Source: Phycisphaerales bacterium PN19_bin_20 (GTDB lineage Bacteria; Planctomycetota; Phycisphaerae; Phycisphaerales; UBA1924). From it: a DNA stretch of 64,000 nt. Below the pieces are notes generated by a model. The model saw only the letters and a program-made list of their open reading frames with translations, had not been told where the DNA came from and did no database searches. The stretch spans positions 91,391-155,390 of the forward strand of contig JAJOLK010000002.1 in the NCBI GenBank assembly GCA_021173225.1, in the 5' to 3' direction. Shown here piece after piece: positions 17,291-25,932 of the stretch. How positions within the stretch are numbered: position 1 is the first letter of the stretch; each line of letters begins with the position of its first letter. Position numbers and translations under genes: made by a program.

Positions 17291-18409
17291 ATGCGCAACC
17301 ATCTTCCTTTTCCCAACTCTCTTAGCGTCCCAGGCCGAGCAATGCTCACAGTGCTGTGCGCCCTTGGCACCACCACGCCCACCCTCACGGCTCAGACTGT
17401 CGCGCCCTTCTACGCCGCCAACTACTCGATCGTGAACCTCGGCACGCCCCCCGGCGTCCCGGCCAACCTCGGTGGGATCAACTTCCTCGACAACTCAACG
17501 CTGATCATTGGCGGCGCAGCCAACTTCCCGACCGCGGCGATCTATCGCATCGGAGTCACCCGTAGTGCTAACGGCGACATCACCGGCTTCGTCGGCACCG
17601 CCACCCAGTATGCAGAAGCCGCTCGCATCGACGGCGGGCTCTTCACCATGCCCAACGGCACCATCGCCTTCACCACTTTCAGTGACAACCGCATCGGGCA
17701 AGTTGTTCCCGCGACCCTCTCCACGATCTACACAGAGCTCACCCCGCTAGGAGTTTCAGTTTCTACCGGCACCGGCACCGTCGTGCCGTCCGGCTTCCCT
17801 GGCGCGGGCAACCTGATCATCGGCTCTTACAGCGTCAGCAGCTGGCACCGCGTTCCCTACCTCGCCAACCCCGACGGCACCTACGCCTTCACCACCTCGA
17901 TCGCAGGCCCCAACACCGGCGGCGGGCCCGAGGGTATCGTCTACGTTCCCACCAGCAGCCCGCTGTTCGGCACGCCCAGCGTCCTTGTCAGCGAGTTCTC
18001 GGCCGGTGCCGTCCGCGCCTATTTCGTAGACCCCGAGGGCTTCCCGCGCCCTGAGACCGCGCGCGACTTCATCACCGGCCTCGGCGGTGCCGAGGGCGGC
18101 GTGCGTGATCCCGTCACCGGCCAGTTCCTTTTCAGCACCTTCGGCGGCGGCAACCGAGTGCTGGTCATCCGAGGCTTCGGTGCGCCTGTGCAGGCCTGCG
18201 GCCTGAGCGACGTCGCAAGCCCCGGCCAAGTGCCCGGGCCCGACAACGAGCTGACCGCCGACGACATCATTCTCTTCGTGGGCTGGTTCATCGCTCGTGA
18301 CCCAAGCGCCGACGTCGCCGGCGGCGGGCTGTTCGGCGGTGGTGACGGCGAGTTCACCGCCGACGACCTGGTCCTGTTCATCCAGCGCTACACACGCGGG
18401 TGCAACTAG
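17291..18409 (+). CDS. Secreted protein with C-terminal GC-type dockerin-like repeats
   Basis: This exported protein has 372 residues. The N-terminal signal sequence contains the hydrophobic stretch AMLTVLCALGTTTPTLTAQ. The middle is a beta-rich region of unknown function that may be a propeller (repeated phrases such as GNLIIGSYSVSSWHRVPYL and GGAEGGVRDPVTGQFLFST). The last 60 residues hold two dockerin-like calcium-loop segments (ELTADDIILFVGWFI and EFTADDLVLFIQRY) and end GCN, as in planctomycete GC-type dockerin-anchored proteins. GGAGG precedes the ATG by about 7 nt. Upstream, a small hairpin (17198-17211) followed by eight T may terminate the anti-sigma transcript. Confidence 0.85.
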   Translation: MRNHLPFPNSLSVPGRAMLTVLCALGTTTPTLTAQTVAPFYAANYSIVNLGTPPGVPANLGGINFLDNSTLIIGGAANFPTAAIYRIGVTRSANGDITGFVGTATQYAEAARIDGGLFTMPNGTIAFTTFSDNRIGQVVPATLSTIYTELTPLGVSVSTGTGTVVPSGFPGAGNLIIGSYSVSSWHRVPYLANPDGTYAFTTSIAGPNTGGGPEGIVYVPTSSPLFGTPSVLVSEFSAGAVRAYFVDPEGFPRPETARDFITGLGGAEGGVRDPVTGQFLFSTFGGGNRVLVIRGFGAPVQACGLSDVASPGQVPGPDNELTADDIILFVGWFIARDPSADVAGGGLFGGGDGEFTADDLVLFIQRYTRGCN

Positions 18410-18418
18410 ATCGCGCGA

Positions 18419-19207
18419 TCACTTGATGGATTGAGCCCGCTGCTGGCTCTGAACTGGCACGTACTTCATCATCTCCGCCGGCACCTTGCGCAGCCCGCGC
18501 CGCAGCGCCTTGGCCAGCGCGTAACGCAGGCTCATGTCAACGCGCCGCTGCACATCCTCGGTCACCGGCACCGCGTGGCGCTCCATCGCCGCCAGCGCCC
18601 ACGCCCACGCATGGAACTCTTCTAGGCACCGCGGCTTGTACCGCGAAAACCCGATGGCGTGGTGCCCGATCTCGTGCAGAAAGATTGCCGCCGACATCGG
18701 CCCCGCCGGCCTGGGCGATTCAATCACCCGCAGGACGCGACCATCGCGCGTGAGCATCTGAAAGGCCACACCGCTCATCGAACGCCGCCACTTGCGGACA
18801 CGGATGCTGTGCTCCGCCAGCTCATGGGCGACTAGCCGGTCGTAGCGCTCCCGGGCCGGGGGCTTGACTCCGGCCCGCGCCGACGACAAATCTGCCACCA
18901 CATCCGCCGCGGGCTCGACAAGGTTTGTGAGCGCCAACGTCATTAACTCTGTGGCTGCCAGATCTGGGCTGGCGTCGTCTGGGCTGGCGACGTCCGGGCT
19001 GGCAGCGTCTGGACTCGCCACCTCTTCTGCCGCCACCTGTGGTGCCCGCAGATCTCGCGCCGCGACCATCTGGTCTGTGCCCGCTGGTGGCTGGGCCGGC
19101 TTGCCGCCGCGCCCGCCACTGAGCATGCCCTTGACCAGGCGCTCAATCGACCCGCGCAGGGGCGCAAGCTCGACCATCGCCGCGTCCCACAGCCCAAGCT
19201 GCCTCAC
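18419..19207 (-). CDS. Putative HExxH zinc metallopeptidase, translationally coupled to fmt
   Basis: This protein has 262 residues and starts with GTG overlapping the fmt stop (GTGA). The N-terminal third is low complexity, with SPDxA repeats at about residues 65-83. The conserved-looking part has LHEIGHHAIGF (His178, Glu179, His182) followed by CLEEFHAWAWAL, in which a Glu near 196-197 could be the third ligand. This matches a gluzincin-like zinc site, but the family is not recognised. No signal peptide is evident. The def-fmt-this order suggests co-expression with N-terminal formyl-Met processing, though no functional link can be shown from sequence. Confidence 0.75.
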   Translation of the reverse strand: MRQLGLWDAAMVELAPLRGSIERLVKGMLSGGRGGKPAQPPAGTDQMVAARDLRAPQVAAEEVASPDAASPDVASPDDASPDLAATELMTLALTNLVEPAADVVADLSSARAGVKPPARERYDRLVAHELAEHSIRVRKWRRSMSGVAFQMLTRDGRVLRVIESPRPAGPMSAAIFLHEIGHHAIGFSRYKPRCLEEFHAWAWALAAMERHAVPVTEDVQRRVDMSLRYALAKALRRGLRKVPAEMMKYVPVQSQQRAQSIK

Positions 19208-20295
19208 GATGGGCCCCCATCCCTCGGCCCTTCAACTGACCCGCCCCCCGGCCCACCAAACGGCGGCTTCACCAGCGCGGGCTCAGGGCCGAGCACCGTC
19301 CCAGCCACCGGCGACCGCCCGCGCGCAAAGTCGGCCCACATCATCGCGCGCCCACCCGCCGGCTGAACCTCCAGCAGTTGCAGCACGCCCGCACCACACG
19401 CCACCAAACCCGCCGACGCATCTATTAGCGTGCCGGGCGTGCTTGGAGTGCTTGGCACGCTGACTACCTCGCGCGCGCTGGCCAATTCCACACCCGTTAC
19501 CTCGCGCACCCGCAGCAGCTTCACCGTCGCCGCCCCGATTGTCACGCTCACCCCAGGCCACGGCGTAAGCCCGTGCACCAACCACCTCACCTGCGCCGCA
19601 GGCTTCGCCCAATCGATCACCCCGTCCGCGCGCTTGAGCTTGCGGGCCTTGGTCACCAGCAACTCGTCCTGCGTCTGCGGCTCAAGCGCTCCCTCCGCGT
19701 GCTGCTGCAGAACCCGCAACACCAGCGCCGGCCCGTCGGCGCTGAGCAAGTCATGCAGCTCGCCCGCGGTCGTCAGCGGGTCGATCGCACGCGCAGAAGT
19801 CCCCAGCACCAGCCCCGCGTCCATCCGCTGCGCCAGCGTGATCACGCTGTTGCCCGTCGCCGAATCACCCGCCAGTACCGCCGCGTTGATCGGCGCCGCC
19901 CCGCGCCACCGCGGCAGCACGCTCGCGTGCAGGTTGATCGCAAAGATCCCATCTAGCAGCCCTGCCCCGAGCTTCTGACCAAACGCGATCACCACCCACG
20001 CGTCGGCCTGCAGCCCGCGCAGTTCACCGGCCACGCCCGCCTCGTTGATGTCCGTCGGCGTGCGCAACGCCATATCCGGCGCGTTCGCCGCGGCCCATTC
20101 CGAGACCGGCGTCGGCGTCAACTTCATCCCGCGCCCCGCGGGCTTGCCCGGCTGGCTGACCACCGCCAGCACCTCGTGTTGAGCGGCCAGCGCCGCCAGC
20201 GTCGGCACCCCAAAGGCCCCTGAGCCCAAGAAGATCACGCGCAGACGTGCCAATCCATTGGACGCAGTGGTGGGGTTTGACGCAGCGCCGCTCAC
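19204..20295 (-). CDS. fmt: Methionyl-tRNA formyltransferase
   Basis: It formylates initiator Met-tRNA using 10-formyltetrahydrofolate. The 363-residue product shows the Rossmann start LRVIFLGSGAFGVPTLAAL, the catalytic INLHASVLPRWRGAAPINAAV (Asn-His and the SLLPxxRG-type motif), a conserved Asp-Ala pair in RMDAGLVL, and the C-terminal OB-like domain with RADGVIDWAKPA and LTPWPGVS. It starts with GTG overlapping the def stop by 4 nt. def-fmt pairing is the classical arrangement. It is somewhat longer than the usual 310-330 residues because of a Gly/Pro-rich C-terminal tail. Confidence 0.96.
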   Translation of the reverse strand: MSGAASNPTTASNGLARLRVIFLGSGAFGVPTLAALAAQHEVLAVVSQPGKPAGRGMKLTPTPVSEWAAANAPDMALRTPTDINEAGVAGELRGLQADAWVVIAFGQKLGAGLLDGIFAINLHASVLPRWRGAAPINAAVLAGDSATGNSVITLAQRMDAGLVLGTSARAIDPLTTAGELHDLLSADGPALVLRVLQQHAEGALEPQTQDELLVTKARKLKRADGVIDWAKPAAQVRWLVHGLTPWPGVSVTIGAATVKLLRVREVTGVELASAREVVSVPSTPSTPGTLIDASAGLVACGAGVLQLLEVQPAGGRAMMWADFARGRSPVAGTVLGPEPALVKPPFGGPGGGSVEGPRDGGPS

Positions 20296-20849
20296 CCGTC
20301 GCGCTCCAGCGCACGCACCTTGCTCCGCACCTTCAGCCGAGATACCTGCGTCATCCGGTCGATGATCAGCGTCCCCTCAAGGTGATCAAACTCATGCTGC
20401 ACGCACCGCGCTAGCAGCCCGCCAGCACGAAGCTCAAACGGCTTGCCTTCCAGGTCCATCGCGCGGACCGTGATCACCGACGGCCGCATCACCTCGCCGC
20501 GGATCTCCGGCAAGCTCAGGCAACCCTCCTCGAAGGGCTCAAGGTCACCCTCGGGGCGGCTCAGCACCGGGTTGATGAACACCAATGGCCCGTCCGTCGC
20601 CGTCGGCGGGTCAGCCCAGGCTGATCTCTCGTCCTCCGCGTCCTCGGGTATCTCAACGACAAACATCCGCCAAGAGAGCCCCACCTGCGGTGCCGCCAGC
20701 CCGATCCCCTTGGCCAGGTGCATCAGCGTGAGCATCTGCATGGCGACGGTCCGCATCTGCGGCGTGACCGCCACCATCGGGGCCGCCCGCTTCTTGAGAA
20801 CCCCGGCCGGGTAGGTGACAATCCGCAGTTGCTCGGTGCTCACGCTCAC
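20292..20849 (-). CDS. def: Peptide deformylase
   Basis: It removes the formyl group from nascent N-terminal fMet. All three family motifs are present: GIGLAAPQ, EGCLSLP and QHEFDHLEG (metal ligands Cys, His, His). The frame is open far upstream (to 21113), overlapping the divergent TPR gene. The conserved core starts near LRIVTYPAGVL, so I place the start at a GTG at 20849; a GTG at 20843 is equally possible. The length of about 185 residues is normal. It is the first gene of a def-fmt-metallopeptidase unit with GTGA overlaps. Confidence 0.94.
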   Translation of the reverse strand: MSVSTEQLRIVTYPAGVLKKRAAPMVAVTPQMRTVAMQMLTLMHLAKGIGLAAPQVGLSWRMFVVEIPEDAEDERSAWADPPTATDGPLVFINPVLSRPEGDLEPFEEGCLSLPEIRGEVMRPSVITVRAMDLEGKPFELRAGGLLARCVQHEFDHLEGTLIIDRMTQVSRLKVRSKVRALERDG

Positions 20850-20982
20850 GTTGCCAGCGTAGGTCTTCGCCACGCCCGAACGCCGCTCCGCCCGCACGCT
20901 AATATGGCGTTCCGGTCGCCCGCGCCCGCGCGGCTCAACCGCCCGGCGCGCAGCGATGATCACCCCCTCTAGGAGCCAGCCC

Positions 20983-22473
20983 TTGGCGTTGTTCGGCTTC
21001 AGCAAGAAAGACGGCGACAAGCCCCGCGACGATGCGCCCGCAAAGGGCGAGCCCGCCAAACTTTCCTTCTCACCAGAGAAGGCCCGCAGCTTCTTTGAGC
21101 AGGCCCGCGTCAAGCAGGAGGTCGGCTCATTCGACTACGCGCTGAACCTCTGGCTCAACGGCCTACGCCTTGACCCCAACAACCTCCCCGCACTCCAGGG
21201 CTTCTTCAACTGCGCAGCGCAGTCAGGCCTGAAGGACCCCACCAAAGACCTGCACACCATCGTCAGCGGTTCGACCCCGGTGCACAAGGTCCTCGCCGCA
21301 TGGCTCGCCTGGGCCTTCAAGCCTATGGACGCTGCGCTCGCCGTCCGCGCCGCCGTTGAACCCGCGGCCCTGGGCCTGCTGGACTCGGCCAAGTGGGTCG
21401 CGCCCCGCGCCCTCGAAGTCGCCTATCGCACCGACCGCCCCCGCAAAGACCAGTTCATCAGCCTGCTCAAGACCTTCGTCACTCTTCAGATGATGGACCT
21501 GGCCGTCAAGGCCGGCGAGGCCGCCATCAGGCTTGATCCGGGCGACGTCCAGCTCGCCAACGACGTGCGTGACCTCGCCGCCGTTGCCACCATGAGCAAG
21601 GGCGGGTACGAGAAGACCGGCGACGAGGGCGGCTTCCGCAGCAACATCCGCGACGCCGAGAAGCAGCGCCGCCTCGACGAGTCAGAGCGCCTCATCAAGG
21701 GCGAGGGTGCGCTCGACGCTAACATCGAGCACACCCGCGTTGAGTACGAGGCCAAACCCGCCGACAAGCCCACCATCAAGCGCCACATCGAGGCCCTGGT
21801 TGCCCGCAAGAAGCCAGAGGACATCAACCGCGCTATCGCCGTCGCCACCAAGGCCTTCGCCGACACGCAGGAGTACCAGTTCCGCGCGCTGGCCGGTGAC
21901 ATTCAGGTCAAGGTCGGCCGCGCTCGCCTCAAGGCCATGCGTCTCGCCGCCGAAGCCGCCCCCGACAACGCCGCCGCGCGTCAGGCTTTCATTGACGCCG
22001 AGGCCAAGCAACTACAGCTTGAGATCGTCGAGCTGGAGATGGCCGTCAAGGCTTACCCGACCGACCAGCCGCGCCGCTACGAGCTGGGCCAGCGCTACTT
22101 GCTGGCCAACCGTCACGCCGACGCCATCGCCCAGTTCCAATTCTCAAAGAACGACGGGCGCCTCAAGGCCAGCTCTCTCACCGGCCTCGCGCAAGCCTTC
22201 ACCGCCATGGATTGGAACGACGAGGCCGTCGAGACCTACCGCCAGGCCCTCGAAGGCCATCAAGACCCCGCAGACGACTCTGGCATGGCCCTCCGCTACG
22301 GGCTGATGATCTGCCTGCTCAAACGCGGCACCGAAAACCGCGACACCCCCGCCGCCGAAGAAGCCGAGAAGCTCGCCAGCGCCATCGCCATGCAGCAGTT
22401 CCAGTACCGCGACATCCAGACCCAGCGCACCAGCGCCAAGCAGCTTGTGCAGCGCCTCAAGAGCGCCACATGA
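20983..22473 (+). CDS. TPR-repeat protein of unknown function
   Basis: This soluble helical protein of about 496 residues has tetratricopeptide-like units (KQEVGSFDYALNLWLNGLRLDPNN; RRYELGQRYLLANRHADAIAQFQ; LAQAFTAMDWNDEAVETYRQAL). The N-terminus is charged. The start is decided by TAGGAGC, which lies 7 nt before a TTG at 20983 and gives the natural N-terminus M-A-L-F-G-F-S-K-K-D-G. An in-frame ATG at 20956 has no ribosome-binding site but cannot be excluded. The stop overlaps kdsB by 4 nt (ATGA), so the two genes are coupled. Family function is unknown. Confidence 0.82.
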   Translation: MALFGFSKKDGDKPRDDAPAKGEPAKLSFSPEKARSFFEQARVKQEVGSFDYALNLWLNGLRLDPNNLPALQGFFNCAAQSGLKDPTKDLHTIVSGSTPVHKVLAAWLAWAFKPMDAALAVRAAVEPAALGLLDSAKWVAPRALEVAYRTDRPRKDQFISLLKTFVTLQMMDLAVKAGEAAIRLDPGDVQLANDVRDLAAVATMSKGGYEKTGDEGGFRSNIRDAEKQRRLDESERLIKGEGALDANIEHTRVEYEAKPADKPTIKRHIEALVARKKPEDINRAIAVATKAFADTQEYQFRALAGDIQVKVGRARLKAMRLAAEAAPDNAAARQAFIDAEAKQLQLEIVELEMAVKAYPTDQPRRYELGQRYLLANRHADAIAQFQFSKNDGRLKASSLTGLAQAFTAMDWNDEAVETYRQALEGHQDPADDSGMALRYGLMICLLKRGTENRDTPAAEEAEKLASAIAMQQFQYRDIQTQRTSAKQLVQRLKSAT

Positions 22474-23387
22474 CCGCCAACCCCGGCCCGGGCCGCCCGC
22501 CGCGTGTCATCATCATCGTCCCCGCGCGCCTCGCCAGCACCCGCCTGCCGCAGAAGGTCCTCCTCGCCCGCACCGGCACGCCGATGGTCCAGCACGTTGT
22601 CGCTCAGGCCCTCACCGCCGCCTGCGTCGCTGGCGATCTCTCCCGCGTCGTGGTCGCCACCGACAGCCCGCGCATCGCCGATGCGCTCGCGCCCTACGGT
22701 ACACGCTGCATCCTGACCAGCCCCGATCACCCCAACGGCACCAGCCGCCTCGCTGAAGCCGCCGAGATCCTCGGCCTCTCCGGCTCCGACATCGTCGTCA
22801 ACGCTCAGGGTGATGAGCCCGAGATGCCCGGCACCGTCATTGACGCCGCCGTCCGCGCATTGCTTTACCGCAATGAACACGGCATCGAGACCGCCGTCGG
22901 CACCGTCTGTACGCCGATGGGCCCCGGCGAAGACCCGGCCAACCCCAACATCGTCAAGGTCGTCCGCGCACTCGCTGCCGCCCGCGGCGGCTTCAGTGGC
23001 AGGGGCGAAGTCAGCCCCAGTGGCCAGCCGCACTCGGGCCCACTTGACCACGACGGACGCCTCGCGCCCGCCCTCTACTTCACGCGCGCCGCGGTCCCCT
23101 TCCACCGTGGCCCGGCCGCCGCACTCGATCTAGCCTCCGCACCCGATCTAGCCGCCCAGCCGATGCGCCACGTCGGCGTCTACGCCTATCGCGTCGGATT
23201 CCTCAAGGCCTACATCTCGGCCCCCCCAACACCCCTCGAACAAGCCGAGAGCCTTGAGCAGCTCCGCATCCTCGAGCACGGCCTGACCATCGGCGTCGCC
23301 CGCTGTGATGCCGCCCGCGGCCTGACCGGCATCGACATCCCCGAGCAGTACGACGCCTTTGTCGCCCGCCACGCCCGGGGCGTTTGA
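22470..23387 (+). CDS. kdsB: 3-deoxy-manno-octulosonate cytidylyltransferase (CMP-Kdo synthetase)
   Basis: It activates Kdo as CMP-Kdo for lipopolysaccharide core synthesis. The 305-residue product has the nucleotide-binding start IIIVPARLASTRLPQKVL, VVVATDSPRIADAL, the HPNGTSRLAEAAE motif and VVNAQGDEPEMPG. Later come the catalytic segments ALYFTRAAVPFHR, HVGVYAYRVGFL, LEQAESLEQLRILEHG and GIDIPEQYDAF. It is longer than the usual 245-260 residues because of Ala/Pro-rich insertions around residues 175-195 and 215-230. Its presence supports an LPS-like outer membrane. It starts inside the TPR gene stop. Confidence 0.95.
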   Translation: MTANPGPGRPPRVIIIVPARLASTRLPQKVLLARTGTPMVQHVVAQALTAACVAGDLSRVVVATDSPRIADALAPYGTRCILTSPDHPNGTSRLAEAAEILGLSGSDIVVNAQGDEPEMPGTVIDAAVRALLYRNEHGIETAVGTVCTPMGPGEDPANPNIVKVVRALAAARGGFSGRGEVSPSGQPHSGPLDHDGRLAPALYFTRAAVPFHRGPAAALDLASAPDLAAQPMRHVGVYAYRVGFLKAYISAPPTPLEQAESLEQLRILEHGLTIGVARCDAARGLTGIDIPEQYDAFVARHARGV

Positions 23388-23523
23388 TTCCTGACACCTG
23401 TGATCAATGGGTAGCTCTAAGCTCCGCCCAGGCCGAACCGCCCGAGGCTCGTGATGCGCTAAGGTCGCGCCCGGGGTTTGTTCAGAGCCCTCCGCTGCCT
23501 TTCCTCCCCTTGCTTGAGGCCCC

Positions 23524-23551
23524 TTGCCTCGGGCCACTCCGCCGCTATCAT
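23524..23551 (+). promoter_or_regulatory. Candidate sigma70-type promoter of rpsL
   Basis: TTGCCT (23524-23529) and TATCAT (23546-23551) are 16 bp apart, 66 bp before the rpsL ATG. The 229-bp gap upstream of rpsL shows no other gene. Confidence 0.45.
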
Positions 23552-23616
23552 CCCGACCCCGCACGAGGCCTATTCACGCCTCCGGGTGCATGCCCGCGTG
23601 TCTGCCGGACGACCCT

Positions 23617-23991
23617 ATGCCCACGATCAACCAGCTCATCCGCAAGCCCCGCCAGGTTCAGACCTCACGCGAGAAGACGCGTGACTTGGCCGCAAGCCCG
23701 CAGAAGCGCGGCGTCTGTCTCATCGTCCGCACACAGACCCCCAAGAAGCCCAACTCGGCCCTCCGAAAGGTCGCGCGCGTCAGGCTCTCCAACGGCAAAG
23801 AAGTCACCGCCTACATCGGCGGCGAAGGCCACAACCTTCAAGAGCACTCCATCGTGCTCGTCCGCGGCGGCCGCGTCCGTGACCTTCCCGGCGTTCGCTA
23901 CCACATCGTTCGCGGCAGCCTTGACTGCCTCGGCGTTGAGAAGCGCAAGCAGGGTCGCAGCAAGTACGGCGCGAAGCGCGGCAAGGCCTAA
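23617..23991 (+). CDS. rpsL: 30S ribosomal protein S12
   Basis: This decoding-centre protein of 124 residues is essentially canonical: [34 protein letters not shown] (split motif [15 protein letters not shown]), [20 protein letters not shown], and [16 protein letters not shown]. The streptomycin-related Lys in TPKKPNS is present. The ATG at 23617 is fixed by the conserved N-terminus, although the frame is open from 23524. It is followed by rpsG after 183 bp, the usual str-operon order; fusA and tuf do not follow. Confidence 0.98.
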   Translation: MPTINQLIRKPRQVQTSREKTRDLAASPQKRGVCLIVRTQTPKKPNSALRKVARVRLSNGKEVTAYIGGEGHNLQEHSIVLVRGGRVRDLPGVRYHIVRGSLDCLGVEKRKQGRSKYGAKRGKA

Positions 23992-24174
23992 CCAACCAGG
24001 CTTAAAGGTTTCAGGCCACAGGCTCAAGTGAAGTTCAAACCGGTCTTCACTCGCCCCTCGTCCTTGATTTCAACTTCCAAGTTCTCGCCTCCCCCATAGC
24101 GTCCGAATCGGCCCGTCACGTGTGCGGCCGAGGCGCCCCCGGGGGGAGCGCCCAAGTCCGCAGGAGACCCGATC

Positions 24175-24666
24175 ATGGCGTTCAAGCCTACCGCGTCCGC
24201 CCGTCAGCTCATCCCCGACCCCCGCTTTGGCGACCTGGTCGTCTCCAAGTTCATCAACTGCGTAATGGAGCGTGGCAAGAAGGCCGTCGCCCAGCGCATC
24301 GTCTATGACGCGATGGACATCATCGACCAGAAGCTCTCGAAGGAAACCGCCCCCGAGGCGCCCAAGGCCGCCATCGAGGTCTTCCAGCGCGCCATCGAGA
24401 ACGTCAAGCCCTTCGTCGAGGTCCGCTCCAAGCGCATCGGCGGTGCCAACTACCAGGTCCCCATCCAGGTCAACCGCAAGCGTCAGCAGGCGCTGAGCTT
24501 CCGCTGGATCATCGACGCCGCCCGTGGCGACAAGGGCCGTGGCATGGCCAGCAAGCTTGCCGACGAGCTCTACGGCGCCGCAAAGGGTGAGGGCAAGGCC
24601 ATGGGCGTCCGTGACCAGACCCATCGCATGGCCGACGCCAACAAGGCCTTTGCTCACTTCGCCTAA
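24175..24666 (+). CDS. rpsG: 30S ribosomal protein S7
   Basis: This 163-residue S7 initiates 16S 3'-domain assembly. Motifs are [72 protein letters not shown] and [19 protein letters not shown] lies 7 nt before the ATG. A strong terminator follows 30 bp after the stop, so this str-like unit contains only rpsL and rpsG. Confidence 0.98.
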   Translation: MAFKPTASARQLIPDPRFGDLVVSKFINCVMERGKKAVAQRIVYDAMDIIDQKLSKETAPEAPKAAIEVFQRAIENVKPFVEVRSKRIGGANYQVPIQVNRKRQQALSFRWIIDAARGDKGRGMASKLADELYGAAKGEGKAMGVRDQTHRMADANKAFAHFA

Positions 24667-24696
24667 GTCCGCCAGCACATCTCAAGTGATCACTCA

Positions 24697-24722
24697 AAGC
24701 CCCGGTTACACCGGGGTTTTTT
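24697..24722 (+). terminator. Rho-independent terminator of rpsL-rpsG
   Basis: A perfect 7-bp stem CCCCGGT/ACCGGGG (24700-24716) with a 3-nt loop is followed directly by six T. Confidence 0.9.
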
Positions 24723-24756
24723 CTTCATCATCGCGGGGCCAAGGACTTCATCTTGC

Positions 24757-24810
24757 CTTCGGATGCCCTGCGGGGGACCGGTTTCCAACCGGCCATCGGG
24801 CCAACGGCCC
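24757..24810 (+). repeat. Palindromic repeat element (short form)
   Basis: CCGGTT-TCC-AACCGG (24778-24792) is followed by CATC and a second hairpin GGGCC-AAC-GGCCC (24798-24810). The two-part layout (core palindrome, then a GGCC hairpin) matches the elements at 29.9, 34.2 and 38.7 kb, although the core sequence has diverged. Confidence 0.65.
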
Positions 24811-24830
24811 AACACACCTCGATCCCCGCT

Positions 24831-24865
24831 CATCACTCATCACTCATCACTCATCACTCGCCACT
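24831..24865 (+). repeat. 7-bp tandem repeat (CATCACT)4-5
   Basis: Four perfect copies of CATCACT and one variant (CGCCACT) lie between the rpsG terminator and the convergent ddl gene. The remainder of the 271-bp gap shows no gene. Confidence 0.8.
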
Positions 24866-24937
24866 CACCACTTAGCAATCACCAATCACCACCTCCACCT
24901 CACCTCTTACGCCTCTTGTCCATTGCCCATTCCCTAC

Positions 24938-25876
24938 TCAGCTCTTCACCGCACCGTCCCGCACCGCCAGCTCCACCAGACGCCGGCACAGCGCAGGCAT
25001 CGTCATCCCAAGCTGACGCGCCGCCTTCGGCACCAGCGAGTGGTCCGTCATTCCGGGCGTCGTGTTCACCTCAAGCATCCACGCGCGGCCGTCGCCGCCG
25101 ATCATGAAGTCCACCCGCGCAATGTGACGGCACTGCAGCGCCCGGCACAGGTTCACCGCGTCGCGCTTCATCGCCTCGCCCATCCCCGCTGGCAGCTCCG
25201 GGTCCACCGTGTACTTCGTCTCGTTGCTCACATACTTCGCGTCATAGTCGTACAGACCGCCCTTGGGCTTGATCTCAACAATCGGTAGCGCGCTGCCGTC
25301 CAGCACGCCCACCGTCAGCTCGCGCGCCCACGCCGTACCGCCGATCTTCGGCTCCACCATGTAGGTCCGCACAATCCCCTTAGTCGCCTCCGCCTTGATC
25401 GTCCCGACCGCCCGCTTCCAACCCGCCTGGTCGCTCACGATGTGCAGCCCCAGCGTGCTCCCCTCATGCACAGGCTTGATCACCACCGGATATGAAAACG
25501 GCGCTCGCGTGTCGCCCACGTTCAGCATGAACATCGGCGGCGTCGTCACCCGCAGCATCAGCGCCGCCTGCTTCGTCGCCACCTTGTCCATCGCCAAACG
25601 GCTTGCCAGCGCGCCAGAGCCCACGAACGCCCGCCCGTCTGCCTCCAGCACGTCCTGCAAAGGCCCACCCTCGCCCCACGGCCCGTGCAAGTACGGAATA
25701 ACCACCTCGCCGCTCATCGCACGAAGCTGCTCAACGCTCAGCCGATCGATGATCTTCAGCTCAGGCTCGTACGTCCCGTCCTGCCGCAGCGCCTCGGCGA
25801 TCGCCGTCGCTGACTTGATCGAAACCTCGCGCTCCGCGTCCGGACCGCCGCCCAGCACCAGCACTTTCGTGGCCAT
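24938..25876 (-). CDS. ddl: D-alanine--D-alanine ligase
   Basis: This ATP-grasp enzyme makes D-Ala-D-Ala for peptidoglycan and has 312 residues. Motifs are VLGGGPDAEREVSIKSA, YLHGPWGEGGPLQDVLE, the nucleotide-binding PVVIKPVHEGSTLGL, and the C-terminal metal/substrate loop ARVDFMIGGDGRAWMLEVNT followed by TPGMTDHSLVPKAA. It is the last gene of a murC-murB-ddl cluster on the minus strand, 56 bp after murB. Confidence 0.95.
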   Translation of the reverse strand: MATKVLVLGGGPDAEREVSIKSATAIAEALRQDGTYEPELKIIDRLSVEQLRAMSGEVVIPYLHGPWGEGGPLQDVLEADGRAFVGSGALASRLAMDKVATKQAALMLRVTTPPMFMLNVGDTRAPFSYPVVIKPVHEGSTLGLHIVSDQAGWKRAVGTIKAEATKGIVRTYMVEPKIGGTAWARELTVGVLDGSALPIVEIKPKGGLYDYDAKYVSNETKYTVDPELPAGMGEAMKRDAVNLCRALQCRHIARVDFMIGGDGRAWMLEVNTTPGMTDHSLVPKAARQLGMTMPALCRRLVELAVRDGAVKS

Positions 25877-25932
25877 CTCGCTGCCCCTTGTGATTGCTCG
25901 ATCTCACCGCCGCCGCACGCGCCCGGCGCGCC

